Assembly (NCBI GenBank): GCA_026706025.1
Contig: JAPOZO010000099.1
Coordinates: 1-57,780, forward strand
Direction of reading: 5' to 3'
From: Candidatus Poribacteria bacterium
GTDB lineage: Bacteria > Poribacteria > WGA-4E > WGA-3G
DNA: 57,780 nucleotides
Made by a program: the position numbers and the translations under genes. Shown here one piece after another: positions 7,349 to 15,685 of the stretch (positions are counted from its first letter, which is position 1; the number at the start of each line of letters is the position of its first letter). A model generated the notes under the pieces. It was not told where the DNA came from. It did no database searches and saw only the letters and a list, made by a program, of their open reading frames with translations.

Positions 7349-9799
7349 ATGAAAATTAGAACACAATACACTTTTTGGCGTAGGCTGTTGTCAAAACTTG
7401 TTAACCTCGAAACTATCTCTAAAAACATCTTGAACCTTACGTTAATCAGTTTCACGCTCATACTATTTTACACCGGAAACCTGCAGATTGCGATAGCACA
7501 CGATGCCCACGGGCGTAGAGGTTGGGTTGCCCAACCCGTGCAGACACACTATTTCGATCATATTACACTTTTTTCTCAAGGCAGAATCACCCGTTTTACG
7601 CAGATGCCGATCCGGGTCTACATCTCGCCCATCCTAAAAGAGAGCCCGTATCTACCGGAAATCCGATATGCCATGCAAGAATGGCACACCGCCAGCGAGG
7701 GTAACATCCGCTTTGAAGAAACGGAAGCACCTCGGAACGCCGACATTCGCGTCAGTTGGGGACACAGCGGTCTCCATGCCGACTTTCAGGACATGAGACT
7801 CGGTAGTGCAGAACTCACGCGCCTCAAGGATACAAAACAGATAGTCGCGCAAGATCCAGCGGATGCCTCACCGCCGTTTACCGTCGAGGTTATACTTATG
7901 TTGGAAGGCGACGGCACTATCGGCGAACTATCACAGAAAGAGATGCGGACAGTTTGCCTCCACGAGTTTGGACACGCAATCGGATTATGGGGACACAGCC
8001 CACATCCGAGTGATATCAGTTATCCGACAGCAACAGTGCAACATCCATCAGCACGCGATATAACCACGTTGCGTAAACTCTACAATACACCCCTTAATAC
8101 ACCACAACACGACATCGCTATCAAGGTTTTGACATCCGAGATTGAAGCGAAACCCTATGCGGAAAAGCGAAAACGTCTCCGACATCATTACCTGTTGGGA
8201 ACTGTCTATTTTGATGAAGGCAACACAGAAGCCGCAATCGGGAGTTTTCTGACCTGCCAGGCGTTAGATGCTAAGTTTCAACCCGCAATAGAGAAACTGA
8301 TTCAAGTCTACCATGAAACCGGAAAGACCCATGATGCAATCGCGCTCCTTGAGAAACGGATCACCCAGAAACCGTCGCCAGCGGATTACAATACACTCGG
8401 TATCTTCTTCTATGAAAGAAAAGAGGCAGAAAAGGCGATACAAGCGTTTGAAAAAGCACTTCATATCGCACCGTATCATAAAGCCGCACGGCGAAATCTA
8501 CATCAACTCCTTCGGGCAAAGGGATTCAAAGCGTTAGCAGCAAAAGACTTTGAGACCGCAACCACAACTTTTGAACGGGTGATCCGGATGGACCCGCTCG
8601 ACGCGCCTACCTATCAATTGATGGGCAACGGATACGCCCAAGTTGGACAATTTGAGACAGCGATCAATTATTACCAGAAAGCAATTGATATTAACCCAGT
8701 CGATGCGCTCACGAAGCACCATCTTGCAGAATGCTATAACAACTACGGAGTCGCCCTGCGAAATCGTGGCGAATGGGATGCGGCAATTGAAGCGTATCGC
8801 AACGCGTTGTTGTTAATGCCGACACTCGGTGTTGCCCGCACAAATTTAGGCGATGCGTTCACCCGAAAGGCGAAGGCACATAACGAAGCAGGCGAATTAG
8901 ACGAAGCCGCAAATGCGTATCTCGAATTAAAGAAACTTTACCCGAACGAATTGCACATCCGCAACCTGCTCGGTGAGTTATACCTGAAAAAAGGCGACTA
9001 TGCCGAGGCACTGTCCGCATTCCAACACGTTTACAATATCACCCCGAACGCAGCGCACGCGCTCCATAATCTCATCGCTGCTTATCACCATTATGCGCGA
9101 AGCCTCAGTGATACGGAGGAATATATCACAGCGATCCAACTGCTTCAGAAGGCTCTCCGACTCGCGCCGACCGATCTAAATTTACGTTTGAGTCTCGCAA
9201 ATGCCTATCAGGGAGCGGGCGACTATGAGCGTGCTACCATAGAGGTGTCCCGTGTCTTGGCACAAGAACCGGAGAACCCACAAGCGAAGGAAGAAGAGAT
9301 TAACCTCCGAATCCGGCGCGGGAATGCACTTATGGGACAACGGCAGTACGCCGCCGCTATCGCTGAATTCGAGGGGATCCCGGAATCCAAGCGTAACACC
9401 GAAATTTACAATACCCTCGGTTATCTCTATCTCGTGGAGGGTGAACACCAGAAAGCACTTGCGGGTTTTGAAACTGTTCTCCAGAAAGACCCGATTAACA
9501 TGCCCGCGTTCAGGAATCTATTGTCCTTAGAATCACAACTGATCCGGCATCATTTTGATAGAATCAAAAGAGATACGCTCACCAAAGTCCGATGTGCCCT
9601 CGCCCTTACTTTAATCAAACGTAAACAGACGAATGCAGCGATCGAAAAATATCAATCCGCATTGAAATCTAAATCTGAAGAGATGAACCCCCTTCTTATT
9701 GAAACGGGTAAACAACTCGCAAACTGGTTTCAGCAATACGGCAACACCGAGAACCGTGAGAGGGTTCTCCGTTGGGTTGAAGAGCGGAGTAGTAGATGA
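7349..9799 (+). CDS. Matrixin-like zinc metalloprotease with long TPR array
   Basis: An 816-residue protein starting 11 bases after the K+ channel gene, with an AAGGA site before the ATG. Residues of about 27-50 are a hydrophobic segment ending at an Ala-rich site, so export is likely. The zinc site is H205-E-F-G-H209-A-I-G212-L-W-G-H216, which fits the HE-F-G-H-x-x-G-L-W-G-H form found in bacterial M10-like zincins. The expected Met-turn after it reads SDISYPT, with Ser where Met is usual. From about residue 270 to the end the protein consists of TPR units (for example YNTLGIFFYERKEAEKAIQ and YQLMGNGYAQVGQFETAI), giving a protein-binding superhelix. Bases 7520-7536 are a perfect 7+3+7 palindrome inside the coding sequence. 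Confidence 0.8.
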   Translation: MKIRTQYTFWRRLLSKLVNLETISKNILNLTLISFTLILFYTGNLQIAIAHDAHGRRGWVAQPVQTHYFDHITLFSQGRITRFTQMPIRVYISPILKESPYLPEIRYAMQEWHTASEGNIRFEETEAPRNADIRVSWGHSGLHADFQDMRLGSAELTRLKDTKQIVAQDPADASPPFTVEVILMLEGDGTIGELSQKEMRTVCLHEFGHAIGLWGHSPHPSDISYPTATVQHPSARDITTLRKLYNTPLNTPQHDIAIKVLTSEIEAKPYAEKRKRLRHHYLLGTVYFDEGNTEAAIGSFLTCQALDAKFQPAIEKLIQVYHETGKTHDAIALLEKRITQKPSPADYNTLGIFFYERKEAEKAIQAFEKALHIAPYHKAARRNLHQLLRAKGFKALAAKDFETATTTFERVIRMDPLDAPTYQLMGNGYAQVGQFETAINYYQKAIDINPVDALTKHHLAECYNNYGVALRNRGEWDAAIEAYRNALLLMPTLGVARTNLGDAFTRKAKAHNEAGELDEAANAYLELKKLYPNELHIRNLLGELYLKKGDYAEALSAFQHVYNITPNAAHALHNLIAAYHHYARSLSDTEEYITAIQLLQKALRLAPTDLNLRLSLANAYQGAGDYERATIEVSRVLAQEPENPQAKEEEINLRIRRGNALMGQRQYAAAIAEFEGIPESKRNTEIYNTLGYLYLVEGEHQKALAGFETVLQKDPINMPAFRNLLSLESQLIRHHFDRIKRDTLTKVRCALALTLIKRKQTNAAIEKYQSALKSKSEEMNPLLIETGKQLANWFQQYGNTENRERVLRWVEERSSR
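7520..7536. repeat. Palindromic repeat inside the metalloprotease coding sequence
   Basis: The sequence GGTTGGG-TTG-CCCAACC forms a perfect 7-bp stem and is flanked by a GTAG-like edge, the same design as the palindromes at 19021-19039 and 22424-22446. It encodes part of GRRGWVAQPVQ just after the signal segment, ahead of the catalytic domain. Confidence 0.6.
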
Positions 9800-9815
9800 T
9801 TTTCGTACCGAGTTG

Positions 9816-9888
9816 ATTCACGCATACTTTGCCTGAAAAAGAAAAAGGGTCAGGCAAAATGCCCGACCCATAATATGAGTGCGTGAAT
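9816..9888. terminator. Nested hairpins between convergent genes, probable bidirectional terminator
   Basis: Three stems lie between the ends of two converging genes. The outer one pairs ATTCACGCA (9816-9824) with TGCGTGAAT (9880-9888). An inner one pairs TTTGCCTGA (9828-9836) with TCAGGCAAA (9850-9858). An alternative pairs GGGTC (9847-9851) with GACCC (9865-9869), with GGC/GCC inside. There is no long T-run, so the terminator role is inferred from position and structure. Confidence 0.55.
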
Positions 9889-9916
9889 GAAACACGCGGC
9901 TGCTTCTAAACGATGA

Positions 9917-10438
9917 CTACTGATTACCACCGCCACGACGACCGCGTTCACCACCCTGACGATTTCCACGTTGCTGCATTTCTGTCTGACGCTTTTTCGT
10001 CAATTCGTTGAGTTTAGTCATCTGCTCTTTCGTCAAAACCTCTTTGAGGCTCGCTTGGAATTCGGGTCCGACCGTAGCGACAAGTTTCTGCATTTCGGAC
10101 CGCATCGCTTGCCAATTACCGGAGGCACGTAATTCTTTCATCTTCGCTGCGAATTTGTCACGAGTCATCTGATAAACAGGGCGCGCTTTGACGAGTGTCT
10201 CATCGTCTACCTTCACGGAGAATGTTAAGTCAATCCAAGAATTATCAACGATGGACATAGGATTCATTATTCCCGGCATGCCGCCTCTGTTTCCACGTTC
10301 ACCGCCTTGACGATTTCCACGTTGCTGATTCTGAGCGTTCCGGTCTGGACGTTGTGCCAACGTTGCATATTCAAAAACAAAGACTCCGACGATTGCGAGG
10401 ACTGCGACTGCACCGATTGCAAAAAATTTCTGCTTCAT
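9917..10438 (-). CDS. Small exported protein with Spy/LTXXQ-like helical core and Arg/Gly-rich ends
   Basis: A 173-residue protein with an AGGAG ribosome site before the ATG. It begins with a lysine, a hydrophobic stretch (AIGAVAVLAIVGVFVF) and a likely signal cleavage region, so it is exported or anchored. The middle (residues of about 75-150) is helical and charged, with LTKEQMTKLNEL, which resembles the LTxxQ motif of Spy/CpxP-type periplasmic chaperone and metal-sensing proteins. Both ends carry low-complexity RGNRQGGERG segments, the same ten residues occurring near 39 and 157. The function is unknown; a periplasmic stress or RNA/polyanion-binding role is speculation. Confidence 0.6.
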   Translation of the reverse strand: MKQKFFAIGAVAVLAIVGVFVFEYATLAQRPDRNAQNQQRGNRQGGERGNRGGMPGIMNPMSIVDNSWIDLTFSVKVDDETLVKARPVYQMTRDKFAAKMKELRASGNWQAMRSEMQKLVATVGPEFQASLKEVLTKEQMTKLNELTKKRQTEMQQRGNRQGGERGRRGGGNQ

Positions 10439-10609
10439 TTTTACTTCTCCTATAAGATTTTGAGTTGTGTGAATACCGCCAATGTTATTTCAAAGGCGTT
10501 CACATTTTGGTTTCGCTTCTTTAGTCAGATGTGTTCAGGAAAGGTTCGTTTTTTATTTTTCGCAAACGTGAAACACGAGACTCAATACCTTTTGTTCTCC
10601 TCACAGACT

Positions 10610-10638
10610 TTGACAACCGCCAATGTATATGCTATAAT
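10610..10638 (+). promoter_or_regulatory. Consensus sigma-70 promoter of murB
   Basis: TTGACA at 10610-10615 and TATAAT at 10633-10638 are separated by exactly 17 bases, a perfect housekeeping promoter. Transcription should start near 10645, leaving a very short leader with a purine-rich ribosome site before the ATG at 10659. Confidence 0.85.
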
Positions 10639-10658
10639 AGAGAGGAAGGGAGGGGCGA

Positions 10659-11567
10659 ATGGATTGGAAAGAGGCACTGCTGGAAATTGTAACGCAACCC
10701 GGCTCACGGCTCCGGTTTCGGGAGCCGCTCGCAAAACATACCCACTTCGGTATCGGTGGCGAAGCGATGGCTTATATTGAAGTCAGCACGGTCTCCGAAC
10801 TGGCGGCATTGGCACGCTTCCACAAAGCGTGGGATGTCCCGGTTGCGCTCATCGGTCGCGGGTCCAATCTGCTGGTGAGTGATAGTGGTTTCAAAGGTAT
10901 CAGTATCAGGTTAGTCGGCGAGTTGGCAAAACTGGAGGTGGACGAAAATATCGTTTCGGTGGGTGCGGGACTTGCACTGCCAGCCCTGTCAAAAACAATG
11001 TCACAACGTGGTTTGAGCGGCGTGGAATTCGCGCTCGGTATCCCCGGATCTGTTGGCGGTGCGCTGATTATGAACGCCGGTGCATGGGGCAGCAGTTTCG
11101 GAGATGTCGTCACAAATGTTACCGCCATGACTGACACCAGCGAACTTGTTAATCTAACCCACGCTGAAGCAAAATTTGAATATCGACACAGCAGTTTGGA
11201 CACCTATTTCTGTGTTACAGGTGCAACCCTGACACTTGAACCCGGAGATGTTGACACCATCACAGCGCGGATGCAAACGCTCTTCAAACAGAAAGTCGAA
11301 ACGCAACCCTTCGTCGAAGAAAATGCGGGGTGTATGTTCAAAAATCCCCCCGGCGATTCCGCTGGACGGTTGATTGACATTAGCGGACTGAAAGGCTACC
11401 GTATCGGCGGTGCAGAGGTATCCACGATCCACGGGAACTTCATCCTCAACATTGACAATGCAACAGCAGAAGATGTGCTGAAGTTAGTCGCACACATCCA
11501 ACAACAGGTCCGTGAAAAGACTGGGATCTCCCTCCAGACAGAGGTCAAACGGTTGGGGTTTGACTAA
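10659..11567 (+). CDS. murB: UDP-N-acetylenolpyruvoylglucosamine reductase
   Basis: A 302-residue flavoenzyme that reduces UDP-GlcNAc-enolpyruvate to UDP-MurNAc with NADPH, the second step of peptidoglycan precursor synthesis in the cytoplasm. The FAD-binding domain shows HTHFGIGGEA, LIGRGSNLLVSD and the GSVGGALIMNAGAWG segment. The substrate region has EYRHSSL and the C-terminal GAEVSTIHGNFILN. The length suits a type II enzyme. The residue before MFKNP in NAGCMFKNP is Cys where many MurB enzymes have the catalytic Ser; Cys in this place is known or plausible for some groups and should still act as proton donor. The gene has its own consensus promoter. Nothing suggests it is damaged. Confidence 0.95.
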   Translation: MDWKEALLEIVTQPGSRLRFREPLAKHTHFGIGGEAMAYIEVSTVSELAALARFHKAWDVPVALIGRGSNLLVSDSGFKGISIRLVGELAKLEVDENIVSVGAGLALPALSKTMSQRGLSGVEFALGIPGSVGGALIMNAGAWGSSFGDVVTNVTAMTDTSELVNLTHAEAKFEYRHSSLDTYFCVTGATLTLEPGDVDTITARMQTLFKQKVETQPFVEENAGCMFKNPPGDSAGRLIDISGLKGYRIGGAEVSTIHGNFILNIDNATAEDVLKLVAHIQQQVREKTGISLQTEVKRLGFD

Positions 11568-11601
11568 ACCCATTTACTTTGTCCCGTCAGGTGAATGCAC
11601 G

Positions 11602-11628
11602 TCGCATTTGGGCGTGTACGCCGCAAAA
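11602..11628. repeat. 27-bp dispersed repeat, copy 1
   Basis: Twenty-seven bases here are identical to 54481-54507; the core is TTTGGGCGTGTACGCCG, holding the short stem GGCGT/ACGCC. A GAATGCA precedes the repeat in both places. Here it ends six bases before the ATG of the TPR gene; the other copy lies just past the mutL stop codon. Confidence 0.75.
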
Positions 11629-11633
11629 TAGCG

Positions 11634-13046
11634 ATGAAAACTTTACTTCGTTGGCTATCTATCACATTATGCCTTTATGCGTTAGGTGGACACCCTGCTA
11701 CCGCCCAAAACGCTTACGAACTTGGAGAAGCAGCACTCCAACTCGAAAATTACGAAGAAGCCATCCAACACTTCACCAGTGCAGAGAAAAGTGGGAAGAC
11801 GCTTGCTCGTTTAGGGTACGCCCACTCCCAACTCGGTCACTATGCAGAAGCCACCCGCGCCTACCAAGAAGCACTCCACAAAGACAACGTGGAAAGCCAG
11901 ACCGCAGTGGCACAAGCACTGTTAGGTTTGGGTTATATCGCGTACCAACAGGGAAAGTTTGATGACGCAATCCGACGCTATACGGAAGTGGTTCAGCAAG
12001 ACATGGCAGGTATTGCCGAGGCACATCATAACCTCGGTAGAATCTATGCAGGACGTGGAGAGATTGAGAAGGCAGTCACCGCACAACAGCACGCTATTGC
12101 GGAAGATCCAAATCTTGCCGAGGCACACTACCATCTCGGCATCCTTTACAGCCGCAAGCAGGATTGGCAAACGGCGATTGCTGCGTATCAGAAAACTATT
12201 GCCCTAACGCCAACGATGCCGAATGCATACTACCAACTTGCCCGATGCTACCAGCAAACTGGCGATATACTCGAAACTGAAAAGGCGATGCAGCGGTTCC
12301 GTGATTTAAAAGTGGCGGACACAGAAATCCAGAAACAACTTGAAGCAGTTTTCGTTGCGGATACCGATGAAAAAGCCGAAGCACTCCTCCAGCTCGCGAA
12401 TACCTATCTCAAACACGAAAGATACGAAAAGGCGACCCAGACGTTCAAGCGTATCGGTAAATATAGCACATCGGATACGCATACTGCACAAGTGTCCGCT
12501 GGACTCGCCAGCGTTGCATTGGAGCAAGGACACCCAAAACAAGCAGTCACACACTACGAACGTGCGATCGTCCTCGGCTTAGAGACAGCAGAGATTTATC
12601 ACAATCTCGGTATCGCCTACATGCAGAACCGAGACGGAGAGAACGCCTTAAAGCAGCTCCATCGCGCGCTTGAGATTAACCCCAATTTGCCAGAAACCTT
12701 GACAATGCTTGGTACACTCTATGCGGCGAAGAATAAGTTTGATGAAGCAGAGACGCACTACGAACGGGCTATTGTGCTCGCGCCGGAAGCGGCGATGGCG
12801 TACCACGGACTCGCTTATTTGTATGGACGACACAATCAGAAGTTGGAAAAAGCGGTTGAATTGGCACGCCACGCGACAAAATTATCCCCCGATTCCGCGC
12901 CTTACTACAACACCTTATCGTGGTTGTGCTATAAGATCAGGAAATACGATGCAGCAGAAACAGCGATTTTAAAGGCGATTGAACTCGCGCCTGATAATCC
13001 GCTCTATCAAGAAGGTTTAGCAGAAATCCGGCAGCGCGAGAAATAG
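11634..13046 (+). CDS. Exported tetratricopeptide-repeat protein
   Basis: A 470-residue protein. I start it at the ATG at 11634 because the sequence then opens with a clean signal peptide (MKTLLRWLSITLCLYALGG, cleavage after ATAQ); the upstream ATG at 11595 would add residues encoded by a dispersed repeat. The rest is TPR units from about residue 25 to the end, with typical W/Y-x-x-L-G-x-x-Y-x-x-x-x-x-x-x-A patterns such as HYHLGILYSRKQDWQTAI and YNTLSWLCYKIRKYDAAE. It is predicted to act as a periplasmic or outer-membrane scaffold. It lies 66 bases after murB on the same strand and may be cotranscribed. It has no enzymatic domain. Confidence 0.75.
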   Translation: MKTLLRWLSITLCLYALGGHPATAQNAYELGEAALQLENYEEAIQHFTSAEKSGKTLARLGYAHSQLGHYAEATRAYQEALHKDNVESQTAVAQALLGLGYIAYQQGKFDDAIRRYTEVVQQDMAGIAEAHHNLGRIYAGRGEIEKAVTAQQHAIAEDPNLAEAHYHLGILYSRKQDWQTAIAAYQKTIALTPTMPNAYYQLARCYQQTGDILETEKAMQRFRDLKVADTEIQKQLEAVFVADTDEKAEALLQLANTYLKHERYEKATQTFKRIGKYSTSDTHTAQVSAGLASVALEQGHPKQAVTHYERAIVLGLETAEIYHNLGIAYMQNRDGENALKQLHRALEINPNLPETLTMLGTLYAAKNKFDEAETHYERAIVLAPEAAMAYHGLAYLYGRHNQKLEKAVELARHATKLSPDSAPYYNTLSWLCYKIRKYDAAETAILKAIELAPDNPLYQEGLAEIRQREK

Positions 13047-13051
13047 AGGAA

Positions 13052-13852
13052 CTACAAGCCAGCTTTCAGTTTCCCCCATATTGTTGTCAACTTACTTTCG
13101 GGTTCTACCGCCAACAAACCTGTTGCCTTTTCAAGTCCATTTTCCATGATGGTTTTGATGTCGTCCTGCTCAAGTGGAACATTGAAGAGTGCGACTTCAT
13201 CAAGCAACCCTTCACACTGGTGTCCACCGTTTGATCCATCCCCAATCCGCATTCGAGCTGGATTGGCATCGAGACTCGGCTTTGCATACGCTTGCTTGCC
13301 GACTTCCTCACCGTCGGTGTAGATAACCAGACCGGCTTTCTCGCCGACAACGCCCGCGAGGTGATGCCATCCATCACCTGTAACGACGGGGCCGCCGATC
13401 GGACCTCCCCATGCACCCGGTGCCCCCTTGGTAAGGCTGAATTGGAGCTTTTGACTGTCTTTATCCACAGCCAACAGATAGTTGCGTGGATTCTGACCGC
13501 GCATCATGATGGATTGCCAACGCGCACCTTGCGAGGGTTCCAGATTTGCCCACGCGACAATTGTTAATTCTTCAAGCGTAATGCTCTTATTGGATTCCAC
13601 TTCTACATAGACATCATTGCCATTGAATTCCAAGGCTTGTCCAAACTTTCCATCGCGCCACTTTTTGGGTCCGGCAATGGTCCCGTCATTTCCAGTCTTG
13701 GAAGTATCCTTAGCAACATCGCCCGCACCCTCTTCAAATAGCCACATGCCGACAACGGTATCCGGATCAACTTTAGCGAGTGCAGACGGACTTGCAGCCA
13801 GCATAAGCGTGACAACAAGACTAAGGATCATAACAAAAAATCTGTTATCCAT
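13052..13852 (-). CDS. Secreted LamG/concanavalin-like domain protein with C-terminal WG-x-x-K motif
   Basis: A 266-residue protein. The start at 13852 is set by GGAGG seven bases upstream and by the signal peptide that follows (MDNRFFVMILSLVVTLMLAA, cleavage after ALA); an upstream TTG-type extension to 13897 lacks this. Residues of about 28-235 are a LamG/laminin-G jelly-roll domain: VVGMWLFEEGAGD, KDTSKTGNDGTI, FNGNDVYVEV, a middle GDGWHHLAGVV and the end GLLDEVALFNVPL. Such domains bind carbohydrate or act as adhesins. The protein ends with VEPESKLTTIWGKLKAGL, a tail shared with two other secreted proteins in this window. Its stop codon is 5 bases from the convergent TPR gene stop. Confidence 0.8.
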   Translation of the reverse strand: MDNRFFVMILSLVVTLMLAASPSALAKVDPDTVVGMWLFEEGAGDVAKDTSKTGNDGTIAGPKKWRDGKFGQALEFNGNDVYVEVESNKSITLEELTIVAWANLEPSQGARWQSIMMRGQNPRNYLLAVDKDSQKLQFSLTKGAPGAWGGPIGGPVVTGDGWHHLAGVVGEKAGLVIYTDGEEVGKQAYAKPSLDANPARMRIGDGSNGGHQCEGLLDEVALFNVPLEQDDIKTIMENGLEKATGLLAVEPESKLTTIWGKLKAGL

Positions 13853-13916
13853 TAGATCTTCCTCCATAAAAGTTGTAGGAAAATTAAGACTTAGCAACCT
13901 CGTCTAAGCAATCAAC

Positions 13917-15596
13917 TTAATTTGATATGATACCTTTACCTTCTCGAATTGTCAACCACTGATTGCATTGAACATTTACAATGACATCCTGAACGCCATT
14001 CTGCCAGTAGACAACTATCCTGTCAACCTGATCTGCTGTCCCTAACCCAATCAAGAGTCGATGTGCGTTTTGTGAGAGATAACTCGCCCCACTTTTTACT
14101 TCTCGGAGCAGTTGTACATCGCCACTCTGAAGTATCACCTTCGCGCCTATGCCGTCGCGATTTGACTTTTCACCGACGAGTTTAATCCCTAACCAGTGAT
14201 GCGTCCGTGGCGTATCGTTCCGGAGTAGATCCGGTGTATCGGCAATGTTCGTGACAAGGATGTCCAGATCGCCGTCGTTATCATAGTCGCCGAAAATTGC
14301 ACCACGGCTGGACTTCTTGATTAACATACCATCACCAGATATACCAGAAATATCCGTGTATGTCCCGTCGCTGCTATTGCGGAAAAGTTGGTTTTGTTGT
14401 TTGTAGATCCCGATCTCTTCCAATTCTTCAATATTATCGTGGAGGTGACCATTCGCAAAAAAGAGGTCCAGCCAACCGTCATTGTCAAAATCGACGAAGC
14501 CGGTGCCCCATGCCAATGGTAAAAGTGTCGGTTCACTCAGGTGGCTTTGCGCGGTGACATCCCAAAAGACCCCGTTCCCATCGTTTTGATAGAGTGTATT
14601 TGTTTCGGCTTGATAGTGTGTGAGGATGACATCAAAATCACCATCGTTATCGTAATCCGCCGTATCAATACCCATACTACTTTCAACATCGCCGTGCTCA
14701 TTGCGTGCGATGCCGTGCAATTCACCGAGTTCCGTAAAAGTGCCATCGCCGTTATTCCGATAGAGAAAGTTAGGCTCCCGGTCATTGGCAATGTAAAGAT
14801 CAGGAAAACCGTCATTATCAACATCCATCCAGACTGCGCCGAGTCCTCTGCCGAGTGTGGTGAGTCCGGCATCCTGCGTTACATTGGTGAAGGTACCGTC
14901 GCCATTGTTTCGGTAGAGTATATCTGATGCCGGAGGAAAGTCTTCTGGACGGCAATACGCGGGTATCCCGGCTTGCGAGCAATCTGGAGCGGACGCTAAA
15001 TCAACCAATACATAGTTAACAACGACGAGATCAAGCCAGCCATCGTTATCGTAATCGGCAAAAGCACATCCAGCTGAGAAACAGGGTTCACCAACGATAC
15101 GAGCATCGCTTGTCACGTCCGTAAAAGTGCCATCGCCATCGTTTCGATAGAGGATATTCTCCCCGAAGTTGGTAATAAATAAATCCCAGTTACCATCGTT
15201 ATCGTAATCGGCGACACAACAACCGATGCCGTAACCGGTGTCCCCGATGCCAGCGTGTTGTGTCACGTCGGTAAAGGTACCATCGCCGTTATTCTGATAG
15301 AGTCGATTTGTCGGTAGGGCATCGGGGTTAAAAACCCCTCCTACATTGTCCCGAGAGTCCATATGCGACTCTCGTATAGGTGCCCCGTTGACGAAATAGA
15401 GATCCAAGTCGTCATCGTTATCGTAATCCAAGAAAGCAGCACCGCCACCCATCGTCTCCACGAGATGTTTTTCGCTGGTCGCCCCGTTAAAGTGACGAAA
15501 TTGGATGCCTGCTTCGTCAGTCACCCGCGTAAACTGGATCTCTGCGTATGCGAAACCCACTAAGAATGCAAAAGCAGCATAAACAATAGATTTCAT
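13917..15596 (-). CDS. Secreted FG-GAP/VCBS beta-propeller protein with ASPIC/UnbV C-terminal domain
   Basis: A 559-residue protein with an N-terminal signal peptide (MKSIVYAAFAFLVGFAYA). At least ten FG-GAP/VCBS units follow, each with a calcium-binding DxDxDG-type loop (DYDNDDDLD, DYDNDGNWD, DVDNDGFPD and so on) paired with NNGDGTFTDVT segments, forming an integrin-alpha-like beta-propeller. Residues of about 465-545 are the ASPIC/UnbV domain (HHWLGIKLVG, NRDGIGAKV, DRIVVYWQNG). Relatives occur in many environmental bacteria as extracellular CRTAC1-like proteins of unknown function. Bases 15324-15374 carry two palindromes inside the coding region. The start ATG abuts a dispersed hairpin repeat at 15599-15648 and has no clear ribosome site. 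Confidence 0.85.
   Translation of the reverse strand: MKSIVYAAFAFLVGFAYAEIQFTRVTDEAGIQFRHFNGATSEKHLVETMGGGAAFLDYDNDDDLDLYFVNGAPIRESHMDSRDNVGGVFNPDALPTNRLYQNNGDGTFTDVTQHAGIGDTGYGIGCCVADYDNDGNWDLFITNFGENILYRNDGDGTFTDVTSDARIVGEPCFSAGCAFADYDNDGWLDLVVVNYVLVDLASAPDCSQAGIPAYCRPEDFPPASDILYRNNGDGTFTNVTQDAGLTTLGRGLGAVWMDVDNDGFPDLYIANDREPNFLYRNNGDGTFTELGELHGIARNEHGDVESSMGIDTADYDNDGDFDVILTHYQAETNTLYQNDGNGVFWDVTAQSHLSEPTLLPLAWGTGFVDFDNDGWLDLFFANGHLHDNIEELEEIGIYKQQNQLFRNSSDGTYTDISGISGDGMLIKKSSRGAIFGDYDNDGDLDILVTNIADTPDLLRNDTPRTHHWLGIKLVGEKSNRDGIGAKVILQSGDVQLLREVKSGASYLSQNAHRLLIGLGTADQVDRIVVYWQNGVQDVIVNVQCNQWLTIREGKGIISN
15324..15374. repeat. Two palindromes embedded in the FG-GAP coding sequence
   Basis: GGGGTT-AAA-AACCCC (15324-15338) and CGAGAGTC (15352-15359) pairing with GACTCTCG (15367-15374) lie between two normal FG-GAP repeats. 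They encode the residues between FVNGAPI and LPTNRLY, longer than the same linker in other repeats, so they look like an in-frame insertion of intergenic-type repeat. Confidence 0.55.
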
Positions 15597-15598
15597 GG

Positions 15599-15648
15599 TT
15601 TTAACTATTGGGTTTTCGCGCCGCTTGCTGCTGTTGCAAGCGGGTTTC
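15599..15648 (+). repeat. Start-codon-proximal hairpin repeat (family B), divergent copy
   Basis: This copy begins TTTTAACTATTGGGTTTTCG and contains an 8-bp stem CCGCTTGC (15621-15628) pairing with GCAAGCGG (15636-15643), then GGTTTC. The layout matches copies at 56450-56500 and 19198-19299, but the stem sequence is different on both sides, as in compensatory change. It lies directly against the ATG of the FG-GAP gene. Confidence 0.55.
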
Positions 15649-15685
15649 TGACAAGTTTCAAACCGTGAGCAGTTCTACGATTCAC

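Noticed and set aside
10307-10780. A 157-codon plus-strand reading frame rich in Cys
   Set aside because: It is antisense to the Arg/Gly-rich exported protein and overlaps the murB promoter and start; the Cys-rich part is a mirror of repeat coding.
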